A stretch of DNA of 14,844 nucleotides from Bacteroidales bacterium UBA3724 (GCA_002371315.1 DFHL01000101.1:1-14844); one strand, 5' to 3'; counted from the first letter of the stretch, positions 7,732-13,391 are shown. The notes: generated by a model not told the origin, from the letters alone. Translations and numbers: made by a program.

Positions 7732-7837
7732 ATTGTGTTATTGCGTTATTCGATTGCGTTATTGCGTCATTGTGTTATTGCGTTAGTATTTGGCGCGTCA
7801 GCACTAACACATTAACGCATTTCCACATTCACGCATT
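7732..7837. repeat. 8-bp tandem repeats ATTGYGTT that switch orientation midway
   Basis: Six near-identical 8-base units (ATTGTGTT or ATTGCGTT, one ending in C) run from 7732 to 7784 with one 5-base interruption. After a 21-base spacer, the complementary form appears as four units from 7806 to 7837, which read AATGYGTT-like on the minus strand. The arms form an imperfect inverted repeat: about 14 of 17 bases pair around the centre. The repeat begins just outside the ung start and runs into the last codons of the hydrolase gene, whose stop (7829-7831) lies inside it. No -33/-7 promoter pair is evident. Function is unknown. Confidence 0.7.
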
Positions 7838-8470
7838 CAAAAAAGGGTTATATTTGCGTTCGTCACCGATGGTGCTGTGTTCGCCGTGGCCGGGCAGCAC
7901 CAGGTAGTTGTCGGGCAGCGTAAGGATGCGGTCTTTCAGTTTCTCGATCAGTAGCGGGTAGTTGCCGCCCGGCAGGTCGGTGCGCCCAATGCTGCCTTGG
8001 AAGAGGGCGTCGCCGGTGGCTACGGCCTCTTCCGAAGGGATGACGAAGCAGAGGCTGCCTTCGCAATGGCCTGGCACAAAACGGCATTCTATATCGATAG
8101 GTCCGGCGTGCAGCAGGGTGCCATCGTCGGCGTGGACGGTGTCGAGGTCGTCCATCCTTGTAACGTCGAAGCCCATCATCGCACCATAGGCCTCGGCTTG
8201 GCGCAACAGCTTTTTACCGTCGTTGTGCATCGTGACGGGCAGGTGGTATTTTGCCGACGTCTGTCGCAGACCGCAGATATGGTCCACGTGGGCGTGCGTA
8301 AGTAGCAACAGGGTGGGGGTGAGCTCCTTGCGTTCAACGAACTGGAACAGCTGTGCATCCTCGTAGGTGGCCTCCATCGCGGGGTCGATGATGGCGCACT
8401 CCTTTGTCGTCTCATCATAGACGACATAGCAGTTGACTCCGAAATGATTGAATGTGAATTGCTTTATCAT
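7829..8470 (-). CDS. Metallo-beta-lactamase-fold hydrolase, glyoxalase II-like
   Basis: This 213-residue enzyme belongs to the MBL-fold hydrolases resembling GloB/YcbL. The metal-binding motif THAHVDH gives His59, His61, Asp63 and His64. His135 (PGHCEGSL), Asp154 (ATGDALFQGS) and His195 (VLPGHGEHS) complete a two-metal site. It probably hydrolyses a thioester such as S-lactoylglutathione or another acyl thiol, but the substrate cannot be assigned. The frame is open upstream to 8968, but ATG at 8470 gives the family's usual N-terminus (MIKQFTFNHFGVNCYVV), and the extension would run antisense through a real gene. The C-terminal codons overlap the 8-bp repeats. It is transcribed divergently from the MNT/HEPN pair. 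Confidence 0.93.
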   Translation of the reverse strand: MIKQFTFNHFGVNCYVVYDETTKECAIIDPAMEATYEDAQLFQFVERKELTPTLLLLTHAHVDHICGLRQTSAKYHLPVTMHNDGKKLLRQAEAYGAMMGFDVTRMDDLDTVHADDGTLLHAGPIDIECRFVPGHCEGSLCFVIPSEEAVATGDALFQGSIGRTDLPGGNYPLLIEKLKDRILTLPDNYLVLPGHGEHSTIGDERKYNPFLNA

Positions 8471-8494
8471 AAACTTGCGCGATAATCCGTTTTG

Positions 8495-8502
8495 CAAAGA
8501 TA
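8495..8502 (-). promoter_or_regulatory. Candidate -7 box for the MBL-fold hydrolase gene
   Basis: On the minus strand TATCTTTG fits TAnnTTTG and lies 24 bases before the ATG at 8470. No TTTG element is found at the expected 19 to 21 bases further upstream, so this is a half-supported promoter. Confidence 0.35.
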
Positions 8503-8533
8503 CGAAACATTTCCTCATTTTGCCTATTTTCTT

Positions 8534-8564
8534 TTTGCCAATCCGAAAAATAGTTGTAATTTTG
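8534..8564 (+). promoter_or_regulatory. Bacteroidetes promoter (-33 TTTG, 19 bp, -7 TAATTTTG) for the MNT/HEPN pair
   Basis: TTTG at 8534-8537 and TAATTTTG at 8557-8564 are separated by exactly 19 bases, a textbook Bacteroidetes primary-sigma promoter. It lies 20 bases before the start codon at 8585. The spacer is identical to that of the promoter at 9604-9634. Confidence 0.75.
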
Positions 8565-8584
8565 CAAATTGAAAAAGAGTAATT

Positions 8585-8893
8585 ATGAAACGTCCAAACA
8601 TAACAGAAGCTATCAGGAAAGGGCTTGAGGCTTTGCCTCTTGATATCGAGGTATGGCTCTACGGCAGCGAGGCACGCGGTGACGCACGCCCCGACTCTGA
8701 TATTGACCTGCTGGTGCTCTTCAACAAACTTAATGTGACATTCGACGACGAGTCTCAAATCTACAATGTCACCACACCAATTGAATGGGATTGCGGCGTG
8801 GCTATCAACCCGATGATATATTCCAAATCGCAATGGGAATCGCGTATGACACCGTTCCGACTGAACGTAATCAATGATAGAATAAGAATATGA
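8585..8893 (+). CDS. MNT-type nucleotidyltransferase, probable antitoxin of a HEPN/MNT module
   Basis: This 102-residue protein is a minimal nucleotidyltransferase. The signature GSx10DxD is intact: Gly27-Ser28, then Asp39 and Asp41. In characterised HEPN/MNT systems the MNT partner neutralises the HEPN ribonuclease, in at least one case by AMPylating it. The family match and the intact active site make a catalytic antitoxin likely. Its stop overlaps the start of the HEPN gene in an ATGA junction, indicating translational coupling. A strong promoter lies directly upstream. An alternative is a stand-alone nucleotidyltransferase with another target. Confidence 0.88.
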   Translation: MKRPNITEAIRKGLEALPLDIEVWLYGSEARGDARPDSDIDLLVLFNKLNVTFDDESQIYNVTTPIEWDCGVAINPMIYSKSQWESRMTPFRLNVINDRIRI

Positions 8894-9327
8894 AGACACG
8901 GATAGAATTAACTCCGCAAGAGCGATACGACATCGTGCGCTATCGCATTGAGAACTCGCAGAAAACACTTGATGAGATTGAAACCCTCATTTCTCTCGGA
9001 TACTACAACACCGCAGCCAATCGGATGTACTATGCGTGTTACTATGCCGCGTGTGCATTGTTGATTGCCAACAAAATCAATACCAAATCGCACGATGGTG
9101 TGAAGCTGATGTTTAGCCTACATTTCATCAAAACCGGCATACTACCAAAGCATCTAAGTGTTATCTACTCCACTCTTTTCAAGCAACGTCTTTCCTGCGA
9201 TTATGACGATATGTTCGACAATACCCTCGAGTCTGTCAAAGAACTATACCCCAAAGCCGAAGAATTCATCGTTGTCGTCAAGGAGAAGGTGTGTGAATGG
9301 CTGGTAGAAAATGAACGTTTTCGTTAA
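8890..9327 (+). CDS. HEPN-domain protein, probable toxin of a HEPN/MNT module
   Basis: This 145-residue all-helical protein resembles the HEPN family (PF05168 type). The core helix reads NRMYYACYYAACALL (residues 44-58), followed by KSHDGVKLMF and later KQRLSCDYDD. HEPN toxins are RNases that use an Rx4-6H motif. Here Arg45 is present, but the position where related proteins usually carry His (YYAxxHA) is Tyr52. It may therefore be inactive, or use another residue such as His68. It overlaps the MNT gene by four bases. The last three or four codons and the stop lie at the edge of a palindromic repeat (9314-9390), so the C-terminus was probably reshaped by repeat insertion. Confidence 0.8.
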   Translation: MKTRIELTPQERYDIVRYRIENSQKTLDEIETLISLGYYNTAANRMYYACYYAACALLIANKINTKSHDGVKLMFSLHFIKTGILPKHLSVIYSTLFKQRLSCDYDDMFDNTLESVKELYPKAEEFIVVVKEKVCEWLVENERFR

Positions 9328-9390
9328 GCCGAAAGCAGACGAGCTCGCACGTATGCTGAGGCGAGAAAACGGCACCTCGAAAAGGAACGT
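9314..9390 (+). repeat. Palindromic repeat element, left copy
   Basis: This 77-base sequence matches the reverse complement of 13436-13512 at 74 of 77 positions (mismatches at 9338, 9349 and 9379). It starts and ends with AACGT. Internally it folds: CGTTTTC (9316-9322) can pair with GAAAACG (9365-9371), GCC with GGC, and AGCAGACGAG with CACGTATGCT, the last with two mismatches. It directly abuts a second palindrome at 9388-9447. Confidence 0.75.
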
Positions 9391-9447
9391 TTTCGATAAT
9401 CCCAATGACCAATGGAAGCTTGCTTACATTGGTATGGAAAGAAAACG
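9388..9447 (+). repeat. Second palindromic element sharing CGTTTTC/GAAAACG termini
   Basis: CGTTTTC (9388-9394) can pair with GAAAACG (9441-9447), and inside it CCAATG (9402-9407) can pair with CATTGG (9427-9432). The termini are the same seven bases that close the neighbouring palindrome, but the interior differs. No second copy of the interior was found in the window. Confidence 0.5.
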
Positions 9448-9481
9448 TGGTTGCGAAAAAACCAAGCAAAATAGATAAATG

Positions 9482-9554
9482 CATTTTGCACCGCGAAATC
9501 AAAACAGATAATATGGCATAAAACAAAGAATTAGAATAGGCATAAAGACATATT
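9482..9554 (+). repeat. Truncated 5' copy of the structured RNA leader
   Basis: This 73-base segment matches 9628-9700 at roughly 88 percent by eye. It includes the shared core ATGGCATAAAACAAAG and the ending CATAAAGACATATT. The structured part that follows in the downstream copy is missing; instead a terminator follows. The full promoter is also absent here. Confidence 0.7.
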
Positions 9555-9564
9555 TTCAAACCGA

Positions 9565-9607
9565 GCCTTCGGCTGTATTTTTGCAGCCGAAGGCATTTTC
9601 TTTTTTG
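9565..9607 (+). terminator. Intrinsic terminator downstream of MNT/HEPN
   Basis: A perfect 11-bp stem, GCCTTCGGCTG (9565-9575) with CAGCCGAAGGC (9584-9594), closes an 8-base loop and is followed by ATTTTCTTTTTT. This is a good Rho-independent terminator, closing the toxin-antitoxin transcript just before the next promoter. The loop TATTTTTG happens to match a -7 box. Confidence 0.8.
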
Positions 9608-9634
9608 CCAATCCGAAAAATAGTTGTATTTTTG
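9604..9634 (+). promoter_or_regulatory. Bacteroidetes promoter (-33 TTTG, 19 bp, -7 TATTTTTG) for the structured RNA and J-like operon
   Basis: TTTG at 9604-9607 and TATTTTTG at 9627-9634 are 19 bases apart. The spacer is identical to that of the MNT/HEPN promoter at 8534-8564. Transcription should begin near 9641, producing the structured RNA and, if it reads through, the seven-gene operon starting at 9933. Confidence 0.75.
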
Positions 9635-9640
9635 CACCGT

Positions 9641-9900
9641 GAAACTAAAACAGAAACTATGGCATAAAACAAAGGATTAGAATAGACATAAAGACATATT
9701 GAGCTTGACGCTCTTGTTCTCTCGTAACAAAGCTGGTAACTATTGAAGCGAGAACGGGGTGCGGCGGTTCACGCTTGGCGTGAATCATTTCGCAACTTAT
9801 TCGCTTCAAAGGTATTACCAGCACCAGTTACGAGGATAAGGGAACTAACGAAATGCATTTGCGCCTTTCTTTATGCCCTTAAACATCGGCTTCCAGCTCT
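9641..9900 (+). ncRNA. Candidate structured RNA or long structured leader
   Basis: Four nested perfect stems are visible: 9721-9728 with 9827-9834 (CTCGTAAC/GTTACGAG), 9732-9739 with 9815-9822 (GCTGGTAA/TTACCAGC), 9743-9751 with 9801-9809 (TTGAAGCGA/TCGCTTCAA), and apical 9768-9774 with 9778-9784 (TTCACGC/GCGTGAA). Outside them GTTC 9716-9719 can pair with GAAC 9842-9845, and GGCATAAA 9661-9668 with TTTATGCC 9870-9877. A small hairpin GAGC-GCTC sits at 9701-9712. This much nested complementarity is very unlikely by chance. A strong promoter lies directly upstream, and the first gene of the J-like operon starts 32 bases after its end. I do not recognise an Rfam family; 6S RNA, a regulatory leader or part of a mobile repeat are all possible. 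No convincing protein is encoded here. Confidence 0.6.
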
Positions 9901-9932
9901 GAAACAAACGAATCGGTTAACAATAACAGACA

Positions 9933-10589
9933 ATGGAAGAAGATGAAAATATAATGTTTGATGAAATGCCTGATATGTTTGGGAGAATGTTCATTGGGAA
10001 TACGAATCCAAGCAAGTCTGAATCCGTCGTATCACATAAAACATACAACTCATTGTACGAAGAGTTGTGCGACAAGTGCTTTCCTGAACGGTTTATGCAA
10101 CCATACGATGCAAAGAAAGTGTCGATTGCAACCAAAATGTACGAAAAAATTCTTCAGAGCAAGAATGACCAAGATAAGCAAAACGAGTTGAGACAGAGGG
10201 CATATAAAGAGCTTGGCGTCAAGTTCGACGGAACCCATTTATATAACTATCTTATGGATTACCTCAATCCAAGAGTCTATCTAAAACCATTTACGCCAGA
10301 CAAACTGGAAATTGCCAACAGGTATTACCCATCTATTGAAGAAAACAAGGCTGACTACATTGCATTGGAAAGTATTCGGTCTGATGTGCAATGGTTTATT
10401 GATGCAATAAACGAAGAACGAGAGGCAGAGCGCAAAGAACAGGAAGAAGCGTTGATGACTGAGGAGCAACTCGCAATGCGAAGGTTTGAGGAAGATAAAC
10501 AATGGCTTGACGATGTGCGCAATAGCCTTGGCGAGGAAAACTGGCGCAGGTATGTAGAAGAAGAGTATGGTGGATACATTAAATTATAA
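9933..10589 (+). CDS. Unknown protein with two degenerate J-domain-like modules
   Basis: This 218-residue soluble protein is of no family I recognise. Module 1 (about 38-94) has YNSLYEELCDKCFPERF followed by a helix with IATKMYEKI and LRQRAYKEL. Module 2 (about 103-156) repeats the pattern: LYNYLMDYLNPRVYLKPF, then IANRYY and LESIRSD. The FPE and NPR tripeptides sit where a J-domain would have HPD, so DnaK stimulation by the usual mechanism is unlikely. Residues 157-198 are highly charged and probably coiled coil. There is no signal peptide or membrane helix. The N-terminal pattern FDEMPDMFGRMF is shared with the next gene product. It is the first gene of a seven-gene operon, behind the structured RNA. 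Confidence 0.75.
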   Translation: MEEDENIMFDEMPDMFGRMFIGNTNPSKSESVVSHKTYNSLYEELCDKCFPERFMQPYDAKKVSIATKMYEKILQSKNDQDKQNELRQRAYKELGVKFDGTHLYNYLMDYLNPRVYLKPFTPDKLEIANRYYPSIEENKADYIALESIRSDVQWFIDAINEEREAERKEQEEALMTEEQLAMRRFEEDKQWLDDVRNSLGEENWRRYVEEEYGGYIKL

Positions 10590-10593
10590 CAAT

Positions 10594-11229
10594 ATGCAGG
10601 AACAGGAAGAAAACGTTCAATTTGACAATATGCCCAATTTTGGAGATATGTTCTCGCCAAAGGTTAGCGATTGGGATGATGAAAAAGAGTACAATTCACT
10701 CTATGATGAATTGTTGGAAAAGTGTCGCCCAGACAAGTTTATTGGGGACACGTCCGACAACAAGAAATTTCTATTAGCTAACCAGTTATACGCTGAATTG
10801 AAATCCAAGCAAGGGCACAGCGACAACGAACTTATAGATTTTCGGGATAGGGCAATGAGTTTGCTGGGAATACATATCTCGACAAAGAAACTATATTCGT
10901 GGCTGGAAGAATATTTGAATCCTCAAGTGTATACGACAATGGAACCCTATGATGCAGAGCGAGTGGCTTTGGCTGGTGAATACTATATGAGAATGCGAGA
11001 ATGCAAGGATGATATTCACGCTCTTGAAAAACTTCGAGATGACGCAGCAATTTTTATTGACAGGAAACTGACAGAAGATAAAATAGAATACGAAAAACGG
11101 CAGGAAGAAGAAAAGATAGCAAAACAAAAAGAACAAGAGGAAAAAGATAATCAATTTACTGCTATTACATTCCTTGTACTCTTTTTGGTTGCAGTTGTGA
11201 TTATTATAATAGCAACCTCTCAAAACTAA
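10594..11229 (+). CDS. Tail-anchored paralogue with two degenerate J-domain-like modules
   Basis: This 211-residue protein is a paralogue of the preceding one. I chose ATG 10594 because the N-terminus MQEQEENVQFDNMPNFGDMF then aligns with its neighbour; an ATG at 10567 would overlap the upstream gene. Module 1 (about 32-90) has YNSLYDELLEKCRPDKF, and module 2 (about 100-155) has LYSWLEEYLNPQVY and LEKLRDDA. A Lys/Glu-rich coiled coil follows (156-187), then a single hydrophobic helix (about 188-207) at the extreme C-terminus. That arrangement predicts a tail-anchored inner-membrane protein with its modules in the cytoplasm. The gap to the previous stop is four bases. The function is unknown. 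Confidence 0.75.
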   Translation: MQEQEENVQFDNMPNFGDMFSPKVSDWDDEKEYNSLYDELLEKCRPDKFIGDTSDNKKFLLANQLYAELKSKQGHSDNELIDFRDRAMSLLGIHISTKKLYSWLEEYLNPQVYTTMEPYDAERVALAGEYYMRMRECKDDIHALEKLRDDAAIFIDRKLTEDKIEYEKRQEEEKIAKQKEQEEKDNQFTAITFLVLFLVAVVIIIIATSQN

Positions 11230-11234
11230 ATATT

Positions 11235-11633
11235 ATGGCCATACTTTCAAACTTTTGGAACAGAATAGTCGAGTGGTTTGAAGACCGCCAGTCGCGTACG
11301 GCGTTGGTACGGAGTTTCAATCGTTCGGCAAAAGAAGCTTTCGTGCAGGGTATAGTACCTGTAATGATGGAGGCCAAAATCGTCAAGGGCGACCCTCGCT
11401 ACCGTCACCAGTTTTCAAAGATACTGGACGGTACAGGCTTCCGCATCAAAGCTTTTTCGGGGCGGCAACTCACAAAACAGGAAGTCATCAATATCGGAGC
11501 CACCATCTTGGCAAACGATGTTCTTGTACGTCGAATGGTAGTCCTCGGATGGGACACACTTCAAATCCATTGCGACGTGGGCAACCACGGCTGCCAATGG
11601 CAATTACACGATTATATTTTAATAGGAGGCTAA
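11235..11633 (+). CDS. Unknown soluble protein in the J-like operon
   Basis: This 132-residue protein has no signal peptide or membrane segment and no motif I can assign. Residues 1-40 are mostly helical and amphipathic (FWNRIVEWFEDRQ, LVRSFNRSAKEAFVQG). The second half has mixed strand/helix character and ends with HCDVGNHGCQWQLHDYILIG, where two Cys and three His residues cluster (112-125). Metal binding is conceivable but the spacing fits no standard motif. The gene starts five bases after the previous stop and ends three bases before the next start, so it is firmly inside the operon. Codon use and length support a real gene. Confidence 0.65.
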   Translation: MAILSNFWNRIVEWFEDRQSRTALVRSFNRSAKEAFVQGIVPVMMEAKIVKGDPRYRHQFSKILDGTGFRIKAFSGRQLTKQEVINIGATILANDVLVRRMVVLGWDTLQIHCDVGNHGCQWQLHDYILIGG

Positions 11634-11636
11634 TAT

Positions 11637-12044
11637 ATGGATACAGTACAACAGATGGTTGCCGATACAACGGCCGTCTTGACAGAACAAGCCACATCAA
11701 ACGGCATAAACGTATGGATGATTGTCGCTTTGGCGGAATTGGTCATTATCATCGGACTGCTACTTTCTCGCAAGAAGAGTGACGACAAACGAGCGGAGCT
11801 CAAGCGAAAGATTCTGGCAGAAGGGGACATAGATATTGGAAATACTATGAATAGTATGTTCAATGCTGAACCTCTGTACAAAGAACTGATTAGGAAATGC
11901 CATCCCGACCGTTTCGCCCCCGATGAAGAGAAAATGACTGTCGCAAGCGAACTGTCAATGCGCATTACCAAAAACAAGCACGATAGAAAATCTCTTGAGG
12001 CATTGCGTCAAGAGGCGATAAACAAACTTAATATCAACATTTAA
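11637..12044 (+). CDS. Membrane-anchored J-domain-like protein with HPD motif
   Basis: This 135-residue protein has one membrane helix at about 24-44, a basic segment (RKKSDDKRAELKRK), and a C-terminal J-like module at about 78-132. The module reads LYKELIRKCHPDRF, followed by a helix (MTVASELSMRI) and LEALRQEAINKL. His89-Pro90-Asp91 is the DnaK-activating tripeptide of true J-domains, and this is the only copy in the operon that keeps it. A clear first helix of a standard J-domain is not seen. The upstream NTMNSMF resembles the Met/Phe pattern of the two double-module proteins. It may recruit DnaK to the membrane, or the fold may have been reused as an interaction module; both are inferences. 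Confidence 0.72.
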   Translation: MDTVQQMVADTTAVLTEQATSNGINVWMIVALAELVIIIGLLLSRKKSDDKRAELKRKILAEGDIDIGNTMNSMFNAEPLYKELIRKCHPDRFAPDEEKMTVASELSMRITKNKHDRKSLEALRQEAINKLNINI

Positions 12045-12056
12045 AACATTAAAATT

Positions 12057-12272
12057 ATGGAAGAAACTGAAGCATTATTTTTATTAATTATTGGTATATT
12101 TTTTCGAGGTGGTATTGGCTATCTTATAGGTCGTAATCGAAAAATTGGAGGTGGATGGTCGGTTGTCCTTGGGGCCATCCTCGGCGCTATTGGCTGGATT
12201 ATTGCTGCTTGTAGCGAAAAGACAAACGTTACCAAATTTGACGATATGTCTAAAAATGGAGGAAACGTATGA
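12057..12272 (+). CDS. Small two-helix membrane protein
   Basis: This 71-residue protein has two hydrophobic helices (about 5-23 and 36-52) joined by a short basic loop (GRNRKIGGGW), with a polar C-terminal tail. Gly-rich helices of the kind GGGWSVVLGAILGAIGW are common in small uncharacterised Bacteroidetes membrane proteins; I cannot name a function. It starts 12 bases after the previous gene, and its stop overlaps the next start in an ATGA junction. Confidence 0.68.
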   Translation: MEETEALFLLIIGIFFRGGIGYLIGRNRKIGGGWSVVLGAILGAIGWIIAACSEKTNVTKFDDMSKNGGNV

Positions 12273-12460
12273 GAACGTGGGGTATAGTACTGATAGTATT
12301 CGGTAGCCTCAGCCTCCTCGGTGCACTGCTTGCCGCTGCCAACGGCGCGGCAGGCAGTGGAGGAGGTATAGCCTTTATTGTGTTAGGGGCGTATCTTGTT
12401 TATAGGGCAAAACAAAAAGATGAAGAGAAAAACCAACACGACAATTGGAGCAATGAATAA
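12269..12460 (+). CDS. Second small two-helix membrane protein
   Basis: This 63-residue protein has hydrophobic helices at about 4-24 and 31-46, separated by a Gly/Ala-rich turn, and a charged tail (RAKQKDEEKNQ) probably in the cytoplasm. It overlaps its upstream neighbour by four bases and has a good Shine-Dalgarno sequence (GGAGG, six bases before the start codon). Its 3' end overlaps the lipoprotein gene by eight bases. The function is unknown; coupling suggests it is made together with the preceding membrane protein. Confidence 0.65.
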   Translation: MRTWGIVLIVFGSLSLLGALLAAANGAAGSGGGIAFIVLGAYLVYRAKQKDEEKNQHDNWSNE

Positions 12461-13160
12461 CAAAAGACACGTCATAAGTACCATTTTACTCGTACTGCTT
12501 CTTCCGCAACTTGTCAGCTGTCAATACAACCAGCAGCGAACAGAGCAGGCAATGCCTTTCGCACCAGAAGCAATAGGGCTGGGTAGTATTCAGGCACCTG
12601 ATACCTGGAGTACACATACATTGTATTCTGCATTTACCATTTCTGTACCGAACACAATGGAGAAAAGCAGTCCGAACGATAATTATAGGCAGCAAATGAA
12701 TAGTTTAGGCATTCAACAAAATGTCGAAGCAGTGGTTTTTCAGCAGAAGTCGTTGAACAAAGGTTCTATGTCTAATGCTGATGAACATTATTGCAGAGTG
12801 CTTGTCAATTACGAGAAAGCCACTCCGGGCGACTTGTTGCACTCTTGGCAGACAGAAGAAATAGATGCATATACTCGTAATTGGCTATACGAAAATGTAA
12901 AGGCAAATTTGGCATATTCGCAGCAATTGCTTTCCTCGCCATCCTACGAATGGGTAGACATTGGAGGTGCAAAAGCTATTCGGGTAAAATATAGGCGTAG
13001 TGGGAACAATGGAAACACCACGGCCTGTGCGATGTATTATCTGTTCAACTATGACGAAATTGCTTTTGTAATGACTGCCTATAGAGAGTGTGAATCAAAT
13101 ATGTGGCAAACTGATATGGAAAATGTAATCAGGACTTTCTGTTGGAGTAAAAATAAATAA
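12453..13160 (+). CDS. Lipoprotein of unknown function, possibly PsbP-like
   Basis: This 235-residue protein has a lipoprotein signal peptide: MNNKRH, a hydrophobic core, then the lipobox LVSC with Cys23 as the acylation site. Upstream in-frame ATGs exist (12396, 12420), but ATG 12453 gives the proper signal peptide and overlaps the previous gene by eight bases. The mature part contains FTISVPNTMEKS, then AVVFQQKSL, and ends with YNYDEIAFVMTAY-like and MENVIRTFCW segments. That layout recalls PsbP/MOG1-like alpha-beta sandwiches in which a final helix follows a YR/W pattern; this is weak. It is the last gene of the operon and places one component in the periplasm or outer membrane. Confidence 0.75.
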   Translation: MNNKRHVISTILLVLLLPQLVSCQYNQQRTEQAMPFAPEAIGLGSIQAPDTWSTHTLYSAFTISVPNTMEKSSPNDNYRQQMNSLGIQQNVEAVVFQQKSLNKGSMSNADEHYCRVLVNYEKATPGDLLHSWQTEEIDAYTRNWLYENVKANLAYSQQLLSSPSYEWVDIGGAKAIRVKYRRSGNNGNTTACAMYYLFNYDEIAFVMTAYRECESNMWQTDMENVIRTFCWSKNK

Positions 13161-13185
13161 CTCAGCGCATTAGGTTTTAAAAAAC

Positions 13186-13221
13186 GCTTATGATTCATTT
13201 GTAATCATAAGCATTTTTTTT
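13186..13221 (+). terminator. Intrinsic terminator ending the J-like operon
   Basis: A perfect 10-bp stem, GCTTATGATT (13186-13195) with AATCATAAGC (13203-13212), encloses a 7-base loop and is followed by A and eight T residues. It lies 26 bases after the lipoprotein stop. Confidence 0.9.
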
Positions 13222-13301
13222 GAAAAGATGTTTGTGGCGTTACGCTGCGGTTACGCAAAAGATAGTTAGTCTTTATGTAAAAGGTGAGTAAAGCCTATAG
13301 A

Positions 13302-13391
13302 CTACTCTTCCTGCTCGTAGTAGTAGTCGATGCCTTTCATAAAGATTTCGCGGTCGGCGACACATTGCCAAGGGATCACCGAGAGGTCGTG
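13302..13391 (-). pseudogene. Duplicated C-terminal fragment of the gene at the right edge
   Basis: Read on the minus strand, this encodes about 29 residues, HDLSVIPWQCVADREIFMKG then IDYYYEQEE and a TAG stop. The last 17 residues match the C-terminus of the gene entering the window at 14784-14844, except for an in-frame two-residue (6-base) difference. There is no start codon and no continuation: upstream sequence is the end of the ATPase remnant. The preserved frame shows both copies come from coding sequence. The parent family is not recognised. Confidence 0.6.

Larger units (their letters stand above)
9311..9478 (+). other. 55-codon open frame inside two adjacent palindromic repeats, probably not a gene
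   Basis: An ATG at 9311 opens a frame of 55 codons that overlaps the HEPN stop. Residues 2-26 nearly match the peptide encoded by the palindromic insertion in the ATPase pseudogene (FVKPKAxELARMLRRENG). The rest is encoded by a second palindrome. It is better read as translation of mobile repeats than as a functional protein. Confidence 0.3.

Noticed and set aside
7732..7837. CRISPR array
   Set aside because: Units are 8 bases with no unique spacers, and no cas gene is present.
8471..8968. N-terminal extension of the MBL-fold hydrolase
   Set aside because: It would run antisense through the MNT gene and its promoter; the family N-terminus begins at 8470.
9766..9786. tRNA-like T-arm (GGTTCACGC...)
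   Set aside because: The stem is 7 bp with a 3-base loop and no cloverleaf or CCA context; it fits the larger nested fold.
9743..9946. Plus-strand frame within the structured RNA
   Set aside because: Its codons are accounted for by the paired stems, it uses a TTG start, and it overlaps the start of the first operon gene.
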